DNA from: Lingula anatina
Taxonomy: Eukaryota > Brachiopoda > Lingulata > Lingulida > Lingulidae
Direction: 5' to 3'
DNA: 64,000 bases
Assembly (NCBI RefSeq): GCF_001039355.2
Contig: NW_019775774.1
Span: 62,001 to 126,000, forward strand
Every line of letters begins with the position of its first letter. Position 1 is the first letter of the stretch. Made by a program: the position numbers and the translations under genes. The notes under the pieces are model-generated. The model was given only the letters and a program-made list of their open reading frames with translations. It did no database searches and had not been told where the DNA came from. Shown here piece by piece: positions 36,037-46,761 of the stretch.

Positions 36037-36290
36037 GTAAGTAGAACCAAGGACATTGAATATACGTTTTTGTATCTGTAACTAGACCAACATATACAGT
36101 ACAAAATAACTGAGAGTTATTTGTTAAACTATAGGCAAGTCCAGTCGGAGAGGCGATAAGATTTCTGTCCACTTAAAACGTTACGTATATGTTTATGCTT
36201 CTTACTTAATGTCCCAAGGAACAGGGGAGAGTTGTCCATTCCGTGCCACTTAAGGAATAAATGCTTCTGCATCCATACTTATTAGATATA

Positions 36291-36344
36291 CAGACTTGAC
36301 ATTTAATATGGAATATTTTCTAATCATTTGTCGTCAGTTTTTTC
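36291..36344. mobile_element. Left-end fragment of the 1677-3344 transposon family
   Basis: Starts CAGACTTGACATTTAATATG next to TA and matches the first ~55 bp of the lectin A element, then stops. A CCATACTTATTAGATATAC word lies on each side. Confidence 0.75.
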
Positions 36345-36989
36345 CCATACTTATTAGATATACATGTATGATGACCCCCACGGGTATATACACAGTGTAC
36401 TGTATATCTATATCTTCATTCACACGCAGCCAAAAGTGAATTCGTCCAATATACTTCTCATTAGAGCCCGTGAAAAAGTTAAACTAAAGTGTGAATCAAT
36501 TTGCTGCAAACAACTACTAATTTTGAAGTAAAGAAACTATGCAATTGGACGGGTGCCAGACCGATTTAGTCTTCCGAACTTCTGCTCCGTGGTCACCATT
36601 GTTTGCTAAACTTCAAACTGCAAAAAAAGTGAAAAATGCTTACCTCGTGAAGACGGATTTTGCCGCTGGTATTATGTTTTGGTTTTCGTAATCACCGCAA
36701 GTTGGCGCTTTGGTTTTGAGTTATGACCAGTGCCAATCTAAGGCACTGGTGGGAAGCGAGGTGGTACGATAACAATACCTGGTACAGAATGGGTAATGTT
36801 CCCCTATGATGCTGTGCACATTTCCCAATAGGCCTATAACCGTTGCATGAGCGAATATTATTAGTTTATATATGAACAACGCTACGTCGTATACACGGTA
36901 AGTTGTTTCTAAGACAATGATTTCCCTGAATGCAGAATGCAGTATCTGAGGAAGGAGTATGAGCTAGGATGGGGTGAGAATGGTATGGA

Positions 36990-38220
36990 GGGGGCATTTA
37001 AAGGCTTTGCGCCATACCGTCAGAATGGCCTGAACGGAATATTTTCTTCAGAAAACATGCCCAACTAACGATATCTTTATCCAAATACATCTACACAAAT
37101 TAAAAGCTCATTTTTTTTTTTTGGCTTTTAAAAACGTCCTATTTGCTCGGCCTGGGAGTTAATGAGCTACGTGGCCACGTGGTCCGATAACGACAATCGT
37201 GCCACCGGAGAACAGAACGTGCTTAGCTGTCAAACTGAGCTCCATTGTCTACCTGTAAGATGACTTCTCTGGCTTCTGATAAAAGTTTGTACTCATTCAA
37301 ATCTCTAAATCCCCGTGAAGCTGTGTAAAACCATTTCCCGTCTAGTCAGTTCTTTAACAAGCAATTAATTATGGTTATCCCAAGTTGTATAAAACACTGC
37401 ATTTGAATGAGTTAAGGGTACTGTTGATTATTGCATATGAGGCGCATGTTATTTGTGAAATTCAATTAATTTTATTAAACCGCTAACACTCCGTCTTGCA
37501 TACTTTTATTACACTGAGGTAAACAATGCCCGTTACCTTTACAAGTCTTATCTTAATCATCCATCTAACTGGAACTTCCTTTACCTCTTAATTAGAGGGT
37601 TAAATGGCATTCAATTCTCCTGTAGCGAGTATCTATCTGCCGATATTTATCTCAGGTAAAAATCTACCTGTGCGTTAGTTTCAAAGAGCAGCTCCCACAG
37701 ACTTGGGGGTACTAGATAAATTCTGAACACCAGGTTTATCGAGGAGCTAGAGAAACAAAGGAAGAATTTTTCCTGCACAGCTTCATAGGAATTTTAACAT
37801 GGACTTGATCCAGCTTAGACCTCCAAACTAACAGGGTGACAGGAGCAATTTTCACAAACAAATAATAAAACTATATTTCAGTTAGCCTCCTTTTAGATAA
37901 ATATACCGGTCTGGGTAAATTAGAATATTTATCAAATCGCGAGAATATTTTTGACTTAAATGATGATTTTATTATTAATGGAAATTAAAGGTACATACGA
38001 ACCGAGCATCGGTGGAGTGTGGATTCCCAGTAACACATGTAAACCACTTCTACTAGATTCTTATATGGCTCTAATAAATTCGACATGCCAAGGGATAAAC
38101 TGAATAGATCACTCGATCAGCCATAAAAGACCTTTAGACTGCTCCTTTCTTTCAATTTATGGTTGTAAATTTAACCTACTTCCGTGACCTACTTTCCTAC
38201 CCCATTGACATACAGCTTAG
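36990..38220. other. Intergenic, no gene seen
   Basis: Presumed ST2 intron sequence. No exon-like stretch or repeat recognised. Confidence 0.5.
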
Positions 38221-38221
38221 A

Positions 38222-38431
38222 ATGCCAGCAGAAAAATCTGTTCAAACATCATTTTCGGGTAAAATTAAACAATGCCTTTTGGTAATTCTCTTAGTTATAC
38301 TACTTGAAACTATATGCTGGCATTTGGTTGGTTTTTGTGACAAAAAATTGACTTTGTATGCACCTTTAAGCTACTACATGTATATGAGGTACATTTGCTG
38401 TAATTACGCTGTCCTTCATGTTTTGCGTTAG
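38222..38431 (+). other. Possible membrane-anchor exon, related to lectin intron 3 relics
   Basis: Open for 69 codons. It starts MPAEKSVQTSFSGK, followed by a strongly hydrophobic stretch (CLLVILLVILLETICWHLVG). The same sequence survives with stops in lectin introns at 1045, 8303 and 13,944. It could be the first exon of an unrecognised type II enzyme or part of a dispersed repeat; no splice donor or partner exon is evident. Confidence 0.3.
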
Positions 38432-38439
38432 TCTACATT

Positions 38440-39660
38440 TTGCTGTACGTGCTTGTATTTTTTTTAAATCTGTGCGTACAACTTTTGCAGGTCTGGTAAC
38501 TCCCCTGTTATGTGATGAAAGTCTAAATTTGGCAATTAGTTCCTTAGCTTATTTAAATAGAATTGCAGTGTAAAAAATTCAACAAGATGTTGGCGCAATA
38601 GCCCTTTACTCTTTGTGGGTATTTCCCCCGTCAAAGTTTGTCTATTTATCTAAAAGTATCTTTCAATCTTTGCTCTTTTTCCTGTTTTTCCTCAACACGT
38701 TTTCTTCCAAGGAAGTAATGCCTGGGCATACGCATGCTTAAAGATACCCTGAGAGCAATTTCTGTTATTAATGTTCGCGACCGTGTTTGATCACAATTGC
38801 TTAAATATTGATATTTAACGTCATTTACAAATTCCAATAAAATAACCCCATGAAATAAATGAGATATATTGAGAAATATTAAAGCCCACCAAGACGAGTT
38901 TGATACCTGTTATTATCTGGCTTGGGGATTGCAGCAGTGCATAATCAGCAGGTTTTATTGTTAACAAGCTCTTGGTCAACTACAATGTATTTAAAATGCA
39001 TCAACAGTTAGTAAGCTTGCCAACTGAAGACAGGTAATCTAAAAGACTATTAGCTTTTGATGTGATCTAAAACACCTGAGGTGACCGAGATCGCGAGCAT
39101 CGCAACTATTGTCACCGAAGTTAGTAAGTCACGGAAGACCGTCACAGACAAAGAAAGATTGTCAAGGAGTGCTGCAATTATGGTGAATCCCACGGCAACA
39201 CACTGAGGCATGAAGAAAATTGCTCAACTCCGTTCAACACAACTTTCTTAAACTATTGTCTGTATGCACCATGCAGCTCAGGTAAGTATCATAGACCTTT
39301 ATCCTCCTTGTCGTCTCAGTACCCATGACCCAGATCTGTTGCTTCATTTTTGCAAGGTGAGGTTTACTAAAACGCTTTTTTTCTACTAATAGATTGTTTT
39401 TATAAATTCTTAATGACGGGGATCGATTAAAACATACCTGTAGTGAATAGATTGAGTGCTGAATAGTCAAAATTCGAGAAATGGATTTTTGTGGGTCTAT
39501 TCTCCTGACATACTCCGAACCACCAACACCACGAGCACTGACCTTCCACTGACTATTGTATCCTCCGAATGGTTAGCCCCGTGCACCTCCACAAAAGCAC
39601 CAACTATGATTTTGCCCCTACTCGCCTATACGCATAAAAGATTTACGTAATTGCACATTA
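38440..39660. other. Intergenic, no gene seen
   Basis: No supported feature. An isolated CAG|GTAAGT at about 39,278 could be a donor but has no partner. Confidence 0.45.
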
Positions 39661-39747
39661 ACAAAGTATTGGTTCGGGGGCGCTGAAGAGCCCCCCCCCC
39701 CCCCCCCCAAAAAAAAAAAAAAAAAAAAAATTTTTAGAGGGCAATGG

Positions 39748-40196
39748 NNNNNNNNNNNNNNNNNNNNNNNNNNNNNNNNNNNNNNNNNNNNNNNNNNNNN
39801 NNNNNNNNNNNNNNNNNNNNNNNNNNNNNNNNNNNNNNNNNNNNNNNNNNNNNNNNNNNNNNNNNNNNNNNNNNNNNNNNNNNNNNNNNNNNNNNNNNNN
39901 NNNNNNNNNNNNNNNNNNNNNNNNNNNNNNNNNNNNNNNNNNNNNNNNNNNNNNNNNNNNNNNNNNNNNNNNNNNNNNNNNNNNNNNNNNNNNNNNNNNN
40001 NNNNNNNNNNNNNNNNNNNNNNNNNNNNNNNNNNNNNNNNNNNNNNNNNNNNNNNNNNNNNNNNNNNNNNNNNNNNNNNNNNNNNNNNNNNNNNNNNNNN
40101 NNNNNNNNNNNNNNNNNNNNNNNNNNNNNNNNNNNNNNNNNNNNNNNNNNNNNNNNNNNNNNNNNNNNNNNNNNNNNNNNNNNNNNNNNNNNNNNN
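39748..40196. other. Assembly gap (449 N) with repeated flanks
   Basis: The 80 bases before the gap (GCTGAAGAGCCCCC, poly-C, poly-A, TTTTAGAGGGCAATGG) recur directly after it (40,206-40,287). The gap may therefore be an artefact joining overlapping ends, and its size should not be trusted. Confidence 0.9.
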
Positions 40197-40977
40197 ATAA
40201 AAAAAATATTGGGGTGGGGGGCGGTGAAGAGCCCCCCCCCCCCCCCCCAAAAAAAAAAAAAAAAAGAAAATTTTAGAGGGCAATGGTGCCATTTGGTACG
40301 GGTTGGAGCTTGATTCAGCTTATCAAAATTTTCAAGAGGGAACCAAAAATCGAAGGGGGGGGGGGGTTCAGGCCCCCGACCCCCCCTCTAAATCCGTCAC
40401 TGACAGTCAGTTGGAATTGGAAGCTCATCAAATAATTGTTCAATCTATTCGTCTTCAGCAAAAACCACCGGTGGATTTCCTAGGAGATTTTAAAGATTTT
40501 GTACCAATTGTCAAGTCTCTCCTGTTAACATCTGCATTAACACGTCTTCTTTTATTTCCCATATATTCGTAAAGTCGTCACCAGTTTTTCTTGTATTAGA
40601 CAACATCAGGGGATGCGTGTTAATCTGATTGCATTCAGCGAGAGAACCGGCGGAGGCGAGTAGATCTACGTCGAACAATAGTTTCATTGGGAATGAGCCA
40701 GTAAACCCAATACAAATAGAAATAACACGAAAAATAGGAGTAGATGTATTATGTTATAATGTTATAAATATAACAGATGATAATGTAAATAAACCAGTGG
40801 ACATATGCAATTAGATAAATATCAACGAAATGCACGACATTTTTCTCCTTTTCGGTGTTTTTTTCCTGTTTTTTTTTAACTCGTTATTCTTAAAAGTGGT
40901 TGATATTTTGCAAAAGTATAAAGAATATTTTTTCATTTCCCCGGCTATCACTATCTAGTATGTATTTTTCAGAGAAA

Positions 40978-42288
40978 ATGAAGCTTTTCACTTGGATCAT
41001 GTTCTGCATATGTCGATTTATTTTCGGCAGAGTTCAACGTTTGTGGTGGAGAATCACCGGAACCGCTAAAACACTTCGTCAAATAAAAGATGGCCAGTTG
41101 TACGAAAAATCAGCCCATGTCAGGCATATCATCTGGAAGTGTAAATGGGATGAGTTATCTCCGACCGACCCTTCCAAATTTATCACCACACATAGTCATT
41201 TTGACCACCCACGATGTATACTAGGAGACGATGTGAACTTAACCTTCATAGATGAAAACGAAGCTTACTTTGCTCAGATGCCCTTGTCAGTAAACATATT
41301 AAGTTCTGATCTGAGTCCTTTCTTATTCGCTGCGATATTCAACCACGTGTATCGAGTGATAGTCATGCCAATTTCATCATTTCACAGAATCGCAGATGAA
41401 ATTGGTGATCCTAAAACTAAAGTGCTTCTGCTGTCAAACACTGGGCGTTGTGGATCAACGGCAGTCACACAAGTCTTGGAATCGGTCCCGAGGGTTGTGA
41501 CAATGAGCGAACCCGACAGTTTCACAAATATCATTATGCTAAGGGAAAAATTATCGAATGAAGATTTGGAAAGATTTATACAGAGCATGATAAGAATCAC
41601 GTGTAAGCCGCTGAAATCAAACCCACAGTTAATCTGCATTAAGACGAAGTCCATGGATTTCAACCACGCAGACATAGACGCCCGTCTGTTTCCCGACATG
41701 AAACATCTGTTCCTCTACCGAAATGGCAAAGAAACCATACAGTCGTTTTATCACGCCTTTGGGTTTTTGCCCAGAGTCAAACTTTTCCATGGGATGCAGA
41801 CTACTCGCCTTGCCCATCGACTTTTACCAAACTTAGCCAAATTCCTTTGGAGCATGCTTATGGTGCCTAATCTTCCTTGGCTTCAAGACCCAGAACTTAT
41901 GATTAAGACTTCCATGGTTGGCATGATGGCGGGTCATTGGTCAGTGCTTTGTCACAATTATATCCGCTTTAAGGAAGCAGGTATGGACATCAAGGCTTTT
42001 AAGTATGAGGATCTTCTTGAGAACCCACAGCATGTCTGTGAGAGGTTGCTGGAATACTGTGGCTTACCCCTGGAATGCACTGAGGAGCTCTGCAATGCCC
42101 TGAAACATGATTCGCAACGAGGCATGCTTCGATCAAGGAAAGGCATGAAAGAAAAAGACAACAAGTACCTTATCAAGTGGAACAATCCTGATGTGTTAGC
42201 AGAGGTTAATTTCTTTTGTGATCAGGTAGGAATTACACGTATAGGAAAACCTACACTTTTGCCAGATACCATTTCTTCCCTGTCTTAA
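40978..42288 (+). CDS. Membrane-anchored sulfotransferase-like protein (ST2)
   Basis: 436 aa, single coding exon, ATG five bases after a TTTTTCAG acceptor. Closest to ST1 throughout, with anchor KLFTWIMFCICRFIFGRVQR, WKCKWD, THSHFDHPRC, the cofactor loop LLLSNTGRCGSTAVTQ and FLYRNGKETIQSFYHA unchanged. Differences from ST1 cluster in the first ~115 residues and around LPRVKLFHGMQTTRLAH. Same expected PAPS-dependent sulfation role and Golgi location. AATAAA at 42,609-42,614 gives a 3'UTR of about 320 nt. No defect seen. Confidence 0.85.
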   Translation: MKLFTWIMFCICRFIFGRVQRLWWRITGTAKTLRQIKDGQLYEKSAHVRHIIWKCKWDELSPTDPSKFITTHSHFDHPRCILGDDVNLTFIDENEAYFAQMPLSVNILSSDLSPFLFAAIFNHVYRVIVMPISSFHRIADEIGDPKTKVLLLSNTGRCGSTAVTQVLESVPRVVTMSEPDSFTNIIMLREKLSNEDLERFIQSMIRITCKPLKSNPQLICIKTKSMDFNHADIDARLFPDMKHLFLYRNGKETIQSFYHAFGFLPRVKLFHGMQTTRLAHRLLPNLAKFLWSMLMVPNLPWLQDPELMIKTSMVGMMAGHWSVLCHNYIRFKEAGMDIKAFKYEDLLENPQHVCERLLEYCGLPLECTEELCNALKHDSQRGMLRSRKGMKEKDNKYLIKWNNPDVLAEVNFFCDQVGITRIGKPTLLPDTISSLS

Positions 42289-42619
42289 GAATTCTGGAAT
42301 CGCACTTTTCCGGTTAATATTAGGAGGACATTATAATTTATCATCTGAAAAAGAAATATACAATGAGACATGAATTCATGGCAATATTAATCAAACATGT
42401 TAGTATGTTTTTGTTGATAAAACGAGTGAGAGAATGCAAAGAAAATCAAAGAATTTTGAAAGAATCTTGAACCTTGAGGAATGATGTTTATGTGGCAGTC
42501 TCGCTATAGGGTTTTAATATGTTGAGCGGGGCGATTAAACCTATAACACGCAGATCAGTTATAAGTGGTTTGAAGATCACAATAACATACTGTATACATG
42601 TTGTATCAAATAAACTCAT

Positions 42620-43840
42620 TTAAACAATATTAATCGATTTCGATTGTTTCTTCTTATCATTCTTACTCTTTATATTCATGTAATTGTTAAAAACACATGT
42701 TTTTAAACAGGTTGTTTTATCGTTATCTTTGTGGTGTTTGCCTTTGTTGGAAATTATAACTGTGTTTGCCTTTCCATGCATTGTAGATTACAGTGACAAG
42801 TTTTGGATCTCTAACGTACATGTACCAGACGTTATATTGTTTCTTAAGTAAACTCGCATTCAAAAGTAGCTTCACTTATGGGAACATTGCGTTATGCGAC
42901 AGATAATCACCACACGAGAACATTGAGCAAGTGTGTTGTCACGATGAAGCTTGTTGTCACCTCTTGCAAATGAAATGATTCATATGTAAAGAATGTTACG
43001 GTTATGGACCCATTAATGTTGTGTTCCAAAACCTTGGGCATAAGGTAAGGAGGAAAAAAACCTTCCTTTACCTCAAACATTAACCCTAATGAGTATCTGT
43101 AGGATGATTTAGAGAGTGCGATGCACTGAAGAATGAAACCCCTACCAATATAAAACAACTCCACCAAGTTTTTCAGGAAGATTGAGACAATGTACGACGC
43201 TCGTGAAAAAAATGCACGTGGTTTTTCAAATGCGCATTCTGATGTTAACTGTGTAATAGTTTCTTGACATTCGGTGGCGTTATTATTATTATAATTATAA
43301 TAAAAATTATTATTATTATTATACTTCTATGGAAATCACAGTGCAAAATCATATTTCAGGGACTACATTTCTTAATTTGAATAAATGGTACATGTATAAA
43401 ATGTGGCTATCCTCGCCGGTATTTGGGGTTTTCTTCGGCCTAAGCCATGTTAAACATGGTATAAAGGATAAAAATGCAATTTTAAACGGTTTGCAGCCGC
43501 CATGATCTTTTGTTAACTATTGCATATAGGACTGAAGGTGGGTCAACCTTTATCTGTCGAAGATAAGTGTACAAGTAAATTATGCAGACTCATTGGCGTA
43601 CGTTGTATTTTATATTACAGTGTCCAACTGGGTCGCAAATACATTTATACTGAATAAAAGACGCATTAAAAATTTTGGTGGCCTCTACTTCACCCTTCGT
43701 ATGTCAGCTGCTACGCGACTAAAAGTTTAAGAATATGGGCAATGTTTCATGTGAAATGGTCATTTGTGTGTAATTTACATGCAGCAGAGTAACAAACTGT
43801 GCACATATTTCGTTAATACTGCACGATTAACTTGGTCGCT
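42620..43840. other. Intergenic, no gene seen
   Basis: Contains a TTA/TAA self-complementary microsatellite (43,278-43,322). Otherwise nothing recognised. Confidence 0.5.
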
Positions 43841-43841
43841 G

Positions 43842-43965
43842 CTTATAAGTGGGGTCGATACACGACAGAAAAAGGATCCAGATTATATCCATACTTGAAT
43901 CACCTATACACAGCTACAGTTCAGCGGACAGTCACCCTGAAAAAAAAGCTTTCTATAACAGTAGG
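43842..43965 (+). promoter_or_regulatory. Possible promoter/first exon of ST3
   Basis: CTTATAAGT (43,842-43,850) and a possible donor TAG|GTATGG at 43,965, before the ST3 acceptor (ATTACAG, 44,167-44,173). Weaker than the ST1/2/4/5 equivalents. Confidence 0.25.
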
Positions 43966-44179
43966 TATGGCGTTTTTTTTAATAAGTTCCCCAAGTACTG
44001 AAATTTTACGGCAAAAAAATATTCCCTTATAAAATGTCATTTTTTAAGACATTTTGTACTTTTGAATTATGCAAACTTCCATCTTTTTAAATTCAAAGGA
44101 AAATTACTTACTTAGACGTCTTTCTGGGTTTTCAATGCAAATCGAAATTTATTTTACATAATGTATATTACAGATAAAA

Positions 44180-45514
44180 ATGAAACTTTTCATTTGGATT
44201 GGATTCTGCATCTGCCGCTTCATTTTTGTCAATGTCCAACGACTGTGGTGGAGGATCACTGGCACCGCTTACACACTTCGACAAATACGAGATGGTCAGT
44301 TGTACGAAAAATCAGCCCAGGTCAGTAATATCGTCTGGAAGTGTAAATGGGATGTGTTGGCGACGGGGCCTAATAATTTCATCGCCACTCACAGTTACTT
44401 TGACCACCCGCGTTGCATACTCATGCAAGATGTCACTTTGATATGCCTGGATGAGAGAGAGGCTTATTTCACCCAGACCACTTCTTCGGTGAACATATTT
44501 AGTTCGAACGTGAGCCCCTTTCTGTTCTGTGCACAATTCAAACATGCCATTCGTTTAATTGTCATGCCGATCACATCAATTCACAGAATCGCAGATGAAA
44601 TTGGTGATCCTAAAACCTAAGTCCTTCTTCTGTCAAACACTGGGCGTTGTGGATCAACGGCAGTCACACAAGTCTTGGAATCAGTCCCGGGGGTTGTGTC
44701 CATGAGCGAGCCCGACGGTTTCACAAACATAGCAACAGCATTGAAACATTTACCAAGTCAACTTGTCGATAGGTTTATGCAGAGCGTTGTCCGAGTCACG
44801 TGTAAGCCGCTGAAATCAAACCCAAGATTAATTTGCATCAAAACAAAATCAATGGATTTTATCCACGCAGACAGAGTAGCACGTCTCTTTCCAGATACAA
44901 AGCATTTATTTCTGTATCGGAACGGCAAAGAAACCATACAGTCGTTTTACCATGCGATTGCCTTTTTGCCCAAAATTTTATTTTATAATGCATTGCAGAA
45001 TAGTCGCCTTGCTCATCGTTGTTTTCCAAAGCAAGCTAGATATTTATGGAACAGGATGATTCTTGATCTGCCTTGGCTTCAAGACCCAGAACTAATGATT
45101 AAGACTTCCATGGTTGGTATGATGGCGTGCCATTGGGCAATGCTATGTCACACGTATATCCGCTTTAAAGAGGCAGGTATGGATATCAAGGCCTTTAAAT
45201 ACGAGGATATTATTGAAAACCCACGACATGCCTGCCAGAGGTTGCTGGAATACTGCGGCTTACCGCTGGAATACACTGAGGTTGCTTGCAATGCTCTGAA
45301 ACACGATTCCCAGCGAGGCATGCTTCGATCTAGGAAAAGCATGAAGGGCGGCTGCATGGACAGCAAATATCTAATAAAATGGATCCCTGAGTTGTTAGCA
45401 GAATCAAACTTCTTTTGCGATGGCTTCGGAGTCAATCGAATTGGTGTACCAATTTTTTTGCCGGATACAATTTCTTCACAAAATATGCATGACAGTCTAG
45501 CTGCTTGTTTATAA
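44180..45514 (+). pseudogene. Sulfotransferase-like gene with one nonsense codon (ST3)
   Basis: The frame from the conserved ATG to the final TAA spans 445 codons. It is interrupted once, by TAA at 44,618-44,620 (GDPKT-stop), where ST1 and ST2 have AAA (Lys). The break is three codons before the cofactor loop LLLSNTGRCGSTAVTQ. A 146-aa product would hold only the anchor and N-terminal domain. The next in-frame ATG (44,701) lies after the loop, so neither piece could bind PAPS. All downstream motifs (FLYRNGKETIQSFYHA, FKYEDI, LPDTISS) are intact, so inactivation is recent or the base is wrong. The N-terminal motif reads THSYFDHPRC. Read-through is possible but nothing in the sequence points to it. 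Confidence 0.85.
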
Positions 45515-46761
45515 ACAACCTCATTTATACCTGTATAGTTCTGTATAATCTAAAAATATACAGAAACCTATGTAAAGCTTTCGTTAAATGTTATAACAGA
45601 TTGTCATTGGTGATGTAACCCACGGTATTTAAAATATGACCAACGTGATTATTCTCCGTTTTAAATTGATATTACCTTTAAATGCATTGCCACTTTCATA
45701 TATCAATTTAGCAGATTTCAATTTTAAAATTTTACTGCCACATTGAATTTGCATCAATCAACATGCCTTCAAACTTAATCATGGGGTGTATAAAGATGAA
45801 ATGGTTGCGAACTCGGACACATATATTACTTTCGTTGCATTATTTTTTATGAGATTCGTGTATGTGAGTCGCGAAAACCATTTAAGAAAAAGATGAATAA
45901 CTATGATGATAATAATAATGATGTAAATAAATGACATCATAAGCTAATTAGATACATAAACGCTAAGTATATAGCACTAGTCAGTATGATAAATACTGTA
46001 AATGTGAAATTAAGAAAAATTGACTTACTCGATTGAAGCAACACTCCGAGATAATAGCAATGTTCACAATGATAATGGGCAAAGTTAAATAATGGCGTTT
46101 GCCCCTCAAAACCCCAGCCCTGCGACAACTAAACGAACGTTCCTAAATTCATTCACCAAAACGTTCTGCCCAAACCTTAATCATATGTTACTCTGTGATC
46201 CGTAACTACAAAAATTAGTGTAATAAAATGGATACCATTAATACATTTTCAATAATATATATTTACTTTATATGTTATTGCCGCATGGGTCGGCAACAGT
46301 GGTGATGTTATATATTAATGCATTCCATGATACGTTGTTATTGGAAGAGCAGACTTGTTCATAATAGCATATACGAAACTTAAGGCAATTGCGCATAAGT
46401 AATTTCCGAATCATGTTTTATTCACATATTTTAATGAGATATATGTCATATGAATGTAGGATAAAAATATGGGCTAATAGAATAGATACAGAAGACTGTG
46501 TGGTTTGAACAACTATACTATGTTGATTCTAAGTCTAAACTCCATGTGTTCAGTAGACTTTACAACCATGTGCATTACATATATAACAAATGGTTAGGCA
46601 CCTGGTCATTACAATCTGTGTTAGCGCTCTCGCCTCCCTGGGGAGGCTACAGCCCCGCTGCCGTATGAGGCGCTAAATACAAAGCAGGAAAAAATGCGGC
46701 CACACCACAATACCAATGCGATTGAAAGTCTCGTGTTAGATAGTCACTACGTGCATCCATA
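45515..46761. other. Intergenic between ST3 and the aldo-keto reductase
   Basis: AT-rich with no gene seen. A GC-rich inverted repeat, GTTAGCGCTC ... GAGGCGCTAAA (46,619-46,677), stands out. Confidence 0.5.

Noticed and set aside
46619-46677. GTTAGCGCTCTCGCCTCCC resembles part of a tRNA or tRNA-derived SINE
   Set aside because: No B box, acceptor stem or T arm follows; it reads better as a short inverted repeat.
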